IMG/VR virus record: IMGVR_UViG_3300044911_000948
Coordinates: 1 to 21,552 of that record
Reading direction: 5' to 3' (one strand)
Source: a virus
DNA: 21,552 bases
In this document: one piece after another, positions 7,798-12,517 of the stretch
Layout of the letters: every line of letters starts with the position of its first letter
Position numbering within the stretch: the first letter of the stretch is position 1
The notes under the pieces: generated by a model
The model's database searches: none
The model's input: the letters and a program-made list of their open reading frames with translations, nothing else
Told to the model about the DNA's origin: nothing
Translations under genes and position numbers: made by a program

Positions 7798-8185
7798 ATT
7801 CTGTATCGCTGTAACTTTCTGTTGTACGGTCATTATCATGGTCGGAGTGTCACTCTATAGTGTTGTATTTGTGACACAGCCTATGAATGGCATGGCTCCT
7901 GCTGATAAGCAGTTCTTCCTGATACTGTCCGATATGTCGAAGTACATTCTCGGATCATTGGCTACTTTACTAGCGGTCAAGGGTAAGGATGCTCTGCCTC
8001 AGTTCACTCCACCCGGACTATCGACTAAAGAGGAGCGTTCAGATACGCCTCAACCACCACCACCTAAAGCACCGACTCATGCACCAGTACGCATGGAACC
8101 GACGATACAGCCTATTTCGTCACAACTAGCAGGGTATAACGGCAAAGCTGCTCCTGAACAACCACCACACCCGGAGATTTCATGA
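7730..8185 (+). CDS. Two-helix membrane protein, holin candidate
   Basis: The 151-residue protein has two likely membrane spans (about 22-48 and 62-83) joined by a short polar loop (TQPMNGMAPADKQ). A long Pro/Gln-rich, probably cytoplasmic tail follows (about 90-151). GAGGAAG a few bases before the ATG at 7730 supports this start, even though it overlaps the lipoprotein gene by 68 bp; a later ATG at 7766 has no ribosome-binding site. Size, topology and location between endolysin and spanins fit a holin. The tail is longer than in most holins, so a regulatory membrane protein is the alternative. It ends with an ATGA overlap to the next gene. Confidence 0.7.
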   Translation: MNPLKLVSQFLAMTQEQHDAVIKFCIAVTFCCTVIIMVGVSLYSVVFVTQPMNGMAPADKQFFLILSDMSKYILGSLATLLAVKGKDALPQFTPPGLSTKEERSDTPQPPPPKAPTHAPVRMEPTIQPISSQLAGYNGKAAPEQPPHPEIS

Positions 8186-8367
8186 TTATCTACCTACGCA
8201 TGGCTGCTACTGTTTTGCTAAGTTCTGTCTTAGTGTTCCAGATTCATGCAGCAGAGACTAAGAAGGTCTGTCACGCTGAGAAGGATCGTAAGGGTAAAGA
8301 GGTTCAGGTCTGCCGTGAGGTTAAAGTCCACAAGAAGCTAGACGCGACTAAAGTTCCACCTAAATGA
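8182..8367 (+). CDS. Small secreted basic protein
   Basis: The 61-residue product starts with a signal peptide (about 1-23, ending QIHAAE with an AXA-like site), so it should be exported to the periplasm. The mature part is about 38 residues, very basic, with two Cys (VCHAEKD and QVCREVK) that could form one disulfide. Coupling is by ATGA on both sides (8182-8185 and 8364-8367). ATG codons at 8182 and 8200 both leave an intact signal. I do not recognise a named family. Lying inside the lysis cassette, it may act at the envelope during lysis or superinfection; that is only inferred from position. Confidence 0.7.
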   Translation: MIIYLRMAATVLLSSVLVFQIHAAETKKVCHAEKDRKGKEVQVCREVKVHKKLDATKVPPK

Positions 8368-8825
8368 ATCCTTGGTTTATTTCCGGTTCCCTTATTGCCA
8401 TTATCCTCGCAGCAGCAGGAGGATATTTTCAGGGTTCAGAGCATGGTAAGGCGCAGGTGCAACAGGCATGGGATAAGGAAAAAGCTGCTCAATATGCGGA
8501 GTATGCCAAGGGTCAGGAAGCGGCTAGGAAGAAGGAACAGGAGCTACAGGCAAACGCAGACCAGCTAAGGAGAGAGAAGGATGTTGAAATTAAGAATCTT
8601 AACGCTAGGGCTACTGCTCTCACTAACAGCTTGCAGCAGCGTCCGTCCATCTCCACCCAAGCAAGTGCCGTGTCCGGTTCCTCCGGTGCTGGACAAAGTG
8701 GATGTACCCCAAGACAGCTTTATCGAGAAAGTGCAGAAGATTTTGTCAAAGTAGCACTAGAGGCTGATAATCTTAGGGTAGCTTTAGCCCAATGTTATGC
8801 ACAGTACGATTCACTCAGAAAGTGA
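8364..8825 (+). CDS. Rz: Rz-like inner-membrane spanin subunit
   Basis: This 153-residue protein has an N-terminal signal anchor (about 5-22) followed by a long Lys/Glu/Ala/Gln coiled coil (about 30-95) and a helical C-terminal region. That is the layout of an i-spanin, which spans the periplasm and pairs with an outer-membrane lipoprotein to fuse the two membranes in the last step of lysis. A separate, fully formed Rz1 gene lies inside it in the +1 frame, which confirms the call. The start overlaps the previous stop (ATGA). The 3' end meets a minus-strand gene tail to tail, with a 15-bp shared palindrome. Confidence 0.9.
   Translation: MNPWFISGSLIAIILAAAGGYFQGSEHGKAQVQQAWDKEKAAQYAEYAKGQEAARKKEQELQANADQLRREKDVEIKNLNARATALTNSLQQRPSISTQASAVSGSSGAGQSGCTPRQLYRESAEDFVKVALEADNLRVALAQCYAQYDSLRK
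8581..8754 (+). CDS. Rz1: Rz1-like outer-membrane lipoprotein spanin, nested in Rz
   Basis: Inside Rz, in the +1 frame, lies a complete 57-codon ORF. It begins MLKLRILTLGLLLSLTAC, a textbook lipoprotein signal with lipobox LTAC and lipidation at Cys18. The mature chain is Pro-rich (RPSPPKQVPCPVPPVL), as in lambda-type Rz1, then has a short C-terminal helix (DSFIEKVQKIL) that could meet the Rz coiled coil. AAGGAG at 8567-8572, eight bases before the ATG, is an excellent ribosome-binding site. The stop is TAG at 8752-8754. At 57 residues it falls below common length cutoffs. Together with Rz it should give a two-component spanin. Confidence is high because signal, lipobox, Pro-rich body, site and nesting agree. 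Confidence 0.93.
   Translation: MLKLRILTLGLLLSLTACSSVRPSPPKQVPCPVPPVLDKVDVPQDSFIEKVQKILSK
8811..8825. other. Palindrome shared by two converging gene ends
   Basis: TCACT (8811-8815), loop CAGAA, AGTGA (8821-8825) form a 5-bp stem holding the stop codons of both Rz (TGA, plus) and the converging minus-strand gene (TCA, read as TGA). There is no U tract on either side, so it is at most a weak bidirectional terminator. Confidence 0.35.
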
Positions 8826-9005
8826 GTCCTGAGCCTCTGTAGCGATCTGTGAAGCCGTTTTTATCAACTGGTCATAGGATAGACCGCCCTTAGCGATTAA
8901 GCCTCCTAGAGCCGCTGCAAAGAATAATTGCCAGTCGTAATCTTTCGCAGTCGGTTTAGGTTCCTGCCACTTAGGATCGTCTGGATTCTTTCTAGGTCTG
9001 CCCAT
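8811..9005 (-). CDS. Hypothetical protein with basic GRPRKNP N-terminus
   Basis: The 64-residue product opens with MGRPRKNPDDPKWQEPKP, a Gly-Arg-Pro core like an AT-hook, which can bind the minor groove of AT-rich DNA. It continues with an Ala/Gly/Leu-rich helical segment (about 27-46, possibly membrane-associated) and an amphipathic tail. AAGGG eight bases upstream of the ATG supports the start. It is the last gene of the minus-strand operon, two bases after the preceding stop, and ends inside the Rz gene. I do not recognise a family; DNA binding is suggested only by the N-terminus. Confidence 0.6.
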   Translation of the reverse strand: MGRPRKNPDDPKWQEPKPTAKDYDWQLFFAAALGGLIAKGGLSYDQLIKTASQIATEAQDSLSE

Positions 9006-9007
9006 TG

Positions 9008-9235
9008 TTAATCCCTTGCTCTAATAATATGTATGGCTCTTAGACATCCTTCTTGTCCATGAAGAATGTTACTTATATTTTTTATGCAAGCCTCTCGTTC
9101 AGCAGAAGCTACAAGTTTAGCGAACTTTTCTAGGCAATTTACAAAATCATCTATATCTGAAAGTGTTGGGCAAAGAGCAAAATACCCATCTAATTCTGCC
9201 TCTGTTATTAGTTCGTTAATTTCATCCTTGGTCAT
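9008..9235 (-). CDS. Small helical hypothetical phage protein
   Basis: A 75-residue acidic, helical product (MTKDEINELITEAELDG... with a REACIKN segment near 53 and a C-terminal RAIHIIRARD). The ATG at 9235 forms an ATGA overlap with the stop of the upstream gene and is preceded by AGAG; a TTG at 9250 would add five residues with no better site. No catalytic motif is visible. Short phage proteins with an alanine-rich (A)EREAC segment and an AIRARG-like end are common and uncharacterised, and this one resembles them. It is translated from the minus-strand operon with MazG and the XRE protein. Confidence 0.65.
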   Translation of the reverse strand: MTKDEINELITEAELDGYFALCPTLSDIDDFVNCLEKFAKLVASAEREACIKNISNILHGQEGCLRAIHIIRARD

Positions 9236-9450
9236 AGTTTTCTCTGGCAACTAAATGCCTGAATATCTACTCTAAAAGCGTTAGCAAACTTACAATCTGA
9301 CGCTATCCGTATCTCGGTCTGGATTGCTCCTACGTTATAACCAATTACGGCTAAAACAATAGCGACCATAGACTTAGCCCACCATGTATTGACCATAGCT
9401 ATAACCTTCTGGAGTTCTTCAAGCATCTTTGACGAATACTCCTGTGGCAT
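9232..9450 (-). CDS. Small single-span membrane protein
   Basis: The 72-residue product has one hydrophobic span (about 33-49, SMVAIVLAVIGYNVGA) and a C-terminal region with two Cys (SDCKFANAFRVDIQAFSCQR), probably outside the cytoplasm. The ATG at 9450 is preceded by AAAGGG at eight bases. An in-frame ATG at 9426 would shorten the overlap with the MazG gene from 32 to 8 bp but has a poorly spaced site. The ends are coupled to both neighbours. I know no function for it; proteins with this span and CKFA...FRVD...C pattern recur in phage accessory regions. Confidence 0.65.
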   Translation of the reverse strand: MPQEYSSKMLEELQKVIAMVNTWWAKSMVAIVLAVIGYNVGAIQTEIRIASDCKFANAFRVDIQAFSCQRKL

Positions 9451-9724
9451 TGAGATAGCCCTTTCTATCTTTAATCTGTTCGTAAGCTGACAGGAAGCAT
9501 TGTTTCAGATCGACATCTTCAATAGCAGCAACCATAGTGAGGCATACAAGAATATCCCCAAGTCCATCGATAATTGCGTCACGATCTCGTTTGGTAATTG
9601 CATCAGCTAGTTCCCCCATTTCGCTAAAAGCCTTGAGTAACTGCGTCTTGCTATCTGAGTTCTGGATAATGCCTCTGGCTTCCCCCCAACGGACTACCAG
9701 TAGTTCAGTCTGTTCGTAACTCAT
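9419..9724 (-). CDS. MazG-like nucleotide pyrophosphohydrolase
   Basis: The 101-residue all-alpha protein shows the metal-binding pattern of the MazG/dUTPase-2 superfamily: EMGE at 35-38 and DGLGDILVCL at 53-62, with further acidic and Lys residues in the following helix (YEQIKDRKGY). Family members hydrolyse NTPs or dNTPs to the monophosphate and pyrophosphate; in phages they are thought to adjust nucleotide pools or alarmone signalling during infection. The second motif has Asp where many members have Glu, so activity or substrate cannot be assumed. The start overlaps the XRE gene stop by ATGA. Confidence 0.8.
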   Translation of the reverse strand: MSYEQTELLVVRWGEARGIIQNSDSKTQLLKAFSEMGELADAITKRDRDAIIDGLGDILVCLTMVAAIEDVDLKQCFLSAYEQIKDRKGYLNATGVFVKDA

Positions 9725-9912
9725 ATCATTGCCTTAATCTCTTTGATAGGAATATCGAAAGTCTCATGCACTTTAAGAATGAAATCAGCGGTAATCGTGG
9801 TGTGTCCGTTACGAATCTTGCTGATTGCTGGCGCACGAACACCCATAGTCAGGGCCAGTTGTCGGTCATTCTTAATGTCAAATTGCTTCTTTAAAAAGTC
9901 TAGTAGTTTCAT
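9721..9912 (-). CDS. XRE/Cro-type helix-turn-helix regulator
   Basis: The 63-residue protein is a single Cro/C1-type HTH domain: RQLALTMGVRAPAISKIRNG at 17-36 contains both helices and the turn, followed by the usual TITADFILKVHETFDIPI support helices. It has no extra domain for oligomerisation or cleavage, so it resembles Cro or a small autoregulator more than a lambda-type repressor. GAGG five bases before the ATG supports the start. It is the first gene of the downstream half of the minus operon and lies 16 bases from a dyad (9928-9948) that could be its operator. No integrase is in view, so lysogeny is not implied. Confidence 0.85.
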   Translation of the reverse strand: MKLLDFLKKQFDIKNDRQLALTMGVRAPAISKIRNGHTTITADFILKVHETFDIPIKEIKAMI

Positions 9913-10117
9913 GGATTCCTCGGTTAGTTGACCGCTTACGGCGGTTAATCGGCATACTCACAACGAGGGAGCAAACACGTAAAGGAGTCATTGCGTATGC
10001 TGCTGGAGTTATTGCCGCCACTCACAGCTAGGCGGGAAAAGGTGGGGTACTCGCTACACCAGTTCTATCCTTGACGATCTTACAATCGAAAAGCTGGCAT
10101 CTGCTTTTCCCCGTAGG
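9913..10117. other. Non-coding control region upstream of the XRE gene
   Basis: No minus-strand gene is convincing in these 205 bases. They hold the dyad at 9928-9948, repeated CGGTTA half-sites (9921-9926 and 9942-9947) and a possible plus-strand micro-ORF at 9997-10074 (25 codons) with AAAGGAG at 9981-9987. A promoter for the XRE operon is likely here, but I cannot identify a confident -35/-10 pair. Confidence 0.5.
9928..9948. promoter_or_regulatory. Dyad, candidate operator of the XRE regulator
   Basis: TTGACCGC (9928-9935), loop TTACG, GCGGTTAA (9941-9948) form an 8-bp stem with one G-T pair. It lies 16 bases upstream of the XRE start on the minus strand, where autoregulators usually bind. 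There is no U tract, so a terminator is unlikely. Confidence 0.45.
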
Positions 10118-10264
10118 TTAAAAACAGCTAGTGTTGCAGTTGCCACCATAGCAACAAGTTGTACAAGTAACGTATCTACCATCGTAGTAGTAACTATGAG
10201 TCGTGCAAGCAGCATAGACCATAGGTGCTGCAACTGTTAGCCAAAGTGCGATTAGGTATTTCAT
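10118..10264 (-). CDS. Tiny Cys-rich secreted protein (48 residues)
   Basis: An ORF shorter than usual cutoffs but well supported. AAGGGG lies six bases before the ATG at 10264, and the product starts with a signal peptide (MKYLIALWLTVAAPMVYAA, cleavage at about residue 18-19). The mature peptide of about 30 residues holds six Cys (20, 34, 37, 38, 43, 47) in a Tyr/Gly/Thr-rich chain (SYYYDGRYVTCTTCCYGGNC) ending in CF. This could be a disulfide-knotted periplasmic peptide or a metal-binding one. It follows the SSB-like gene by ten bases in the minus operon. Family unknown to me; an envelope-directed role in the infected cell is an inference from the signal peptide. Confidence 0.75.
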   Translation of the reverse strand: MKYLIALWLTVAAPMVYAACTTHSYYYDGRYVTCTTCCYGGNCNTSCF

Positions 10265-10274
10265 AGTTTCCCCT

Positions 10275-10526
10275 TTAGAAAGGTACTGAGCCTAAATCAT
10301 CTTCTTGGAAATCAGGCTTTTGTTTAGCCTTACTAGGCTTTGAATCTTTAGCCTTTACCGCTAAAGAGAAGAACTTGCTACCGTCTTTCTTAGACTCTTT
10401 AAGCCAGCCTGATAGCCAGTAATCAGTTCCATCAATGTTGATCTGTCCTGAGTAGTCAGGATGCGTATCAGACTTCTTGTTATGGTTCTTGCCTAAAGTG
10501 CCTTTGTTTGTATTGTCGTATTCCAT
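10275..10526 (-). CDS. SSB-like protein with acidic DDxxxxPF tail
   Basis: The 83-residue product resembles the small DUF736-like/ssDNA-binding phage proteins. A hydrophilic N-terminus (GTLGKNHNKKSDTHPDYSGQ) is followed by short beta strands with aromatic residues (IDGTDYWLSGWLKES, FFSLAVKAKD), a Lys-rich linker, and an acidic C-terminal tip, EDDLGSVPF. Tips of this kind in SSB proteins recruit partner enzymes. It lies two bases after the ERF-type annealing gene, a usual pairing in recombination modules. I infer binding of single-stranded DNA; a full OB fold would be larger, so a cofactor role is also possible. Confidence 0.7.
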   Translation of the reverse strand: MEYDNTNKGTLGKNHNKKSDTHPDYSGQINIDGTDYWLSGWLKESKKDGSKFFSLAVKAKDSKPSKAKQKPDFQEDDLGSVPF

Positions 10527-10528
10527 GA

Positions 10529-11188
10529 TTATCCTTGAGCGAATTTTTTAATTGCTGATCGTTGCTTGCTATCCAACTGGCTCCAGAGTGCTGTTTTCCA
10601 GTCAGCATCTAGCTCCAGACTATTGATGTACTCGACTGCTTCTCCGACCCGATCCTTATGAATCATCATGATGATGTCGGCTGCATAGCTCTTAATCTCG
10701 TTCTGAGATTGTTCGTCTAACGTATCGAATACCGACTTAGTGATCGGCTTTGCAGAACGAGGCTCATCAGCACCAGTCGTAGCGTCTAGGGCATCGTGTT
10801 CACAGATAGCCAGAGCCATAACCAGCAGGTAGCGAGTGATATACGTTATCGAGGCTCCGAGGTTCTGTACTGGATGACAGCCTTTAAGTTCAGCATTAGC
10901 CATAGGGCAAGTAAACTTTGCATGACCACCGTTTTCTGTATCAATGACGTACATCGTAGCCATAGTGTCAGAGAACTCTAGCGTATGTGCCAAACCTAGC
11001 TCAAAGAAAATGCTATTAACGGTAGGCAGGAAGTCTGATAGCTCGAAATACTTATAGCCAGCAAACTTGTTATGTCCAGACTTCTTGAGTTCTACATTCT
11101 GTAGCTTGACCCTAGCTGTCTGTAGCTTCTGGTAAACGATCCATTGCTGATGTTCGTCTTGCTCTTGTTGCCGATTATCTAAGTTCAT
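10529..11188 (-). CDS. erf: ERF-family single-strand annealing protein
   Basis: The 219-residue protein has the ERF core: VKLQNVELKKSGHNKFAGYK (about 27-46) with YFELSDFLPTVNSIFFELGL, then the conserved QNLGASITYITRYLLVMALAI (about 108-128) followed by the acidic HDALDA. ERF proteins (P22 Erf) form rings on single-stranded DNA and anneal complementary strands in RecA-independent phage recombination and genome circularisation. The C-terminal third is a helical Asp/Glu/Lys domain ending KKFAQG. It sits in a minus operon just before an SSB-like protein. The last codons and the ribosome-binding site that follows are nearly duplicated at the end of the upstream gene (11192-11215). Confidence 0.85.
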   Translation of the reverse strand: MNLDNRQQEQDEHQQWIVYQKLQTARVKLQNVELKKSGHNKFAGYKYFELSDFLPTVNSIFFELGLAHTLEFSDTMATMYVIDTENGGHAKFTCPMANAELKGCHPVQNLGASITYITRYLLVMALAICEHDALDATTGADEPRSAKPITKSVFDTLDEQSQNEIKSYAADIIMMIHKDRVGEAVEYINSLELDADWKTALWSQLDSKQRSAIKKFAQG

Positions 11189-11191
11189 ATT

Positions 11192-11215
11192 AATTATCCT
11201 TTAGCGAATTTCTTA
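11192..11215. repeat. Imperfect repeat of gene end plus ribosome-binding site
   Basis: These 24 bases match 10527-10550 at 21 of 24 positions. On the minus strand each copy encodes a C-terminus KKFA(K/Q)G, then a stop and the AAGGAT ribosome-binding site of the next gene. The copies end the 60-residue gene and the erf gene. Confidence 0.6.
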
Positions 11216-11376
11216 TTGAAAATGATATTGTGAGATTGTGTTTGCGTAGTAGTTTGTATCGTTGAAGCCTCCTTTTGCTCTTTGCGAATACGGTCGAAAG
11301 TCTTGCGAATGTTCGTTTTGCCTGACGGAACATATTTAAAATCTTTGTCTAAGATACAAGGGAATGTTTTCTTCAT
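11194..11376 (-). CDS. Basic hypothetical protein upstream of erf
   Basis: A 60-residue, strongly basic protein (CILDKDFKYVPSGKTNIRKT, then FDRIRKEQKEAS) with a disordered Thr/Gln-rich tail ending NKKFAKG. It starts in an ATGA overlap with the tiny membrane gene before it and ends six bases before the erf start. I recognise no domain; the repeated end sequence shared with erf may reflect past recombination or a useful coupling element. A role in recombination is suggested only by position. Confidence 0.6.
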   Translation of the reverse strand: MKKTFPCILDKDFKYVPSGKTNIRKTFDRIRKEQKEASTIQTTTQTQSHNIIFNKKFAKG

Positions 11377-11486
11377 GCAAAGCTGTCCATTAGTAACGCT
11401 AGTAACAGCATACCAGCTAACACAGCACCAGCATGACGGTCGATAAAGTCTGCCAGTTTATCGTCTGGATTGAATAGCTTTTTCAT
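11373..11486 (-). CDS. Tiny membrane protein (37 residues)
   Basis: A short ORF missed by length cutoffs. The ATG at 11486 forms an ATGA overlap with the upstream stop, and its own TGA (11373-11375) overlaps the next ATG. The product has a polar, acidic N-terminus (MKKLFNPDDKLADFIDRHAG) and one hydrophobic C-terminal helix (about 20-36, AVLAGMLLLALLMDSF). Exact four-base coupling on both sides and clean topology support it. Function unknown. Confidence 0.65.
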   Translation of the reverse strand: MKKLFNPDDKLADFIDRHAGAVLAGMLLLALLMDSFA

Positions 11487-11683
11487 TGGTTGCCTCTCTC
11501 TAGTTCGTCTACGATCTGCTTAATAACGTGTGGAGTATTCTCTAACGCACGATAAGCCATGTAGACAATTTGTTTATCTTCATCCGATGCTGTTCTGCGT
11601 TCTACTCTATCAATTAATAGACGCAAAGCATAGACTATTTCAGCAAGCTGCCAGTTATCGATTTCTGTACGGCTAGGGTTCAT
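11483..11683 (-). CDS. Small helical hypothetical protein
   Basis: The 66-residue product is all helical and charged (EIVYALRLLIDRVERRTASD, then KQIVYMAYRALENTPHVIKQ), with no Cys, signal or catalytic motif. ATGA overlaps tie it to the 110-residue gene upstream and the tiny membrane gene downstream. It belongs to the promoter-proximal part of the minus operon, where phages commonly put early host-interaction genes; no specific role can be assigned. Confidence 0.6.
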   Translation of the reverse strand: MNPSRTEIDNWQLAEIVYALRLLIDRVERRTASDEDKQIVYMAYRALENTPHVIKQIVDELERGNQ

Positions 11684-12012
11684 CTTCCCTCCGCTTCTCT
11701 GTCTTTCATTTCCTGATAGAGCCAGTCACCACGATCTCTATCAATATCTTCCTGAGTTTCGACATATTCAGGAAGTGTAGATTCTTTAACCAGTCTGTTG
11801 ACGATACCGACCATGTTGCGACGGATAGCTGCTTGCAACTTTAGTGGATCGGACTGGAACACAGCGCAAGTCTCAAGGAGGATGCAAAGTTCTTCCTCTA
11901 ACCGTTCCTCGCGTGACTGTTTTAATGTATCTTTGAAACAGGCAGTCAACTCGCCGGGAAACCCGTCTTGTAGCGTACCGATTAAGAACTGCTCGTAACC
12001 CTGCTTATCCAT
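11680..12012 (-). CDS. First gene of the minus operon, hypothetical
   Basis: The 110-residue protein is acidic and helical (CFKDTLKQSREERLEEELCI, and a C-terminal DIDRDRGDWLYQEMKDREA) with no motif I recognise. AGGAG eight bases before the ATG at 12012 is a strong ribosome-binding site. The start faces the divergent control region 12013-12115, so it is probably the first translated gene of the minus-strand transcript that runs to 8811. Coupled by ATGA to the next gene. Function unknown. Confidence 0.65.
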   Translation of the reverse strand: MDKQGYEQFLIGTLQDGFPGELTACFKDTLKQSREERLEEELCILLETCAVFQSDPLKLQAAIRRNMVGIVNRLVKESTLPEYVETQEDIDRDRGDWLYQEMKDREAEGR

Positions 12013-12115
12013 AATTTAATCTCCTAGTTGCAGTTCCGAAATACTAAACCGATTCAAGATTTGTGTGTAAAAACATTTCTAATAGGAATCCATATCCCAA
12101 TAGAAACATTCTATT
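12013..12115. promoter_or_regulatory. Divergent control region between minus and plus operons
   Basis: This 103-bp AT-rich gap separates oppositely directed gene blocks, so it should hold promoters for both. On the minus strand TTTACA, 17 bases, TTTAGT is a possible pair. An imperfect inverted repeat, arms 12076-12086 and 12096-12106 (TTTCTAATAGG and CCCAATAGAAA, 9 of 11 paired, 9-base loop), could be an operator. No confident plus-strand promoter is visible. Confidence 0.5.
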
Positions 12116-12298
12116 ATGAAACACTCTAACTCTGGCACAATGATGGTTAAGAAAAAAGACTTACCAAAAGAGCAACCTAAACAAGAAGTACAAAGATTTT
12201 TGCCTAAAACTAGCCCTAGAGGTCAACCCATTGGAAATAGACCCTTCAAAACCCTTGCGTCGAAAGTCCGATTCACGTGGAACGGAAACGACTTATAA
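12116..12298 (+). CDS. Basic hypothetical protein
   Basis: A 60-residue Lys/Pro/Gln-rich product (VKKKDLPKEQPKQEVQRFLP, then SPRGQPIGNRPFKTLASKVR) without predicted fold. No ribosome-binding site precedes the ATG at 12116 or the in-frame ATGs at 12140 and 12143, so the start is uncertain; leaderless initiation from the divergent promoter is possible. Its 3' end shares 68 bases with a Zn-finger ORF in another frame. Its first-in-operon position supports it as real, but only moderately. Confidence 0.5.
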   Translation: MKHSNSGTMMVKKKDLPKEQPKQEVQRFLPKTSPRGQPIGNRPFKTLASKVRFTWNGNDL

Positions 12299-12404
12299 CT
12301 TTGGCACTAAGCTGTGTCCGGCTTGTAAACGGACTAGATCGTTAGCTCAGTTCGTTGATAGCCAGCTATGTAAGATTTGCCAACTGCGTAACGTAAAGGT
12401 ATAG
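12231..12404 (+). CDS. Small zinc-ribbon-like protein with TTG start
   Basis: This 57-codon ORF starts at TTG 12231 with GAGGT about eight bases before it, and reads (M)EIDPSKPLRRKSDSRG, then KLCPACKRTRSLAQF and CKICQLRNVKV. The two CxxC pairs (CPAC, CKIC) about 19 residues apart look like one four-Cys zinc site. It overlaps the previous ORF by 68 bases; no ATG or GTG is in frame between the TTG and the Cys pairs. Such small Cys4 phage proteins are often nucleic-acid binders. The frame is open back to 12120, so a start further upstream cannot be excluded. Confidence 0.6.
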   Translation: MEIDPSKPLRRKSDSRGTETTYNFGTKLCPACKRTRSLAQFVDSQLCKICQLRNVKV

Positions 12405-12428
12405 TTCATAGGGAATGGCTAGAGTAGC

Positions 12429-12506
12429 TCTCGAAAAGACGATTTCTCACCGTCCTGCCTGACCCACCTAATTTGTGAGATTGCCGTGGTTGATTACCAC
12501 ACGAGA
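12429..12506 (+). promoter_or_regulatory. Structured RNA leader of the replication genes
   Basis: The 113 bases before the next gene fold by eye into a three-way junction. P1 pairs TCTCG (12429-12433) with CGAGA (12502-12506), P2 pairs TCTCAC (12445-12450) with GTGAGA (12475-12480), and P3 is GTGGT (12486-12490), loop TGATT, ACCAC (12496-12500). The 3' strand of P1 touches the AAAGG ribosome-binding site of the gene at 12518, so folding could control its translation. No ORF longer than 15 codons fits here. Confidence 0.45.
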
Positions 12507-12517
12507 AAGGCAAAGAT

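Noticed and set aside
12405-12517. Possible tRNA in the structured leader
   Set aside because: No anticodon arm, T-arm TTC motif or acceptor stem of 7 bp is present; the stems form a different junction.
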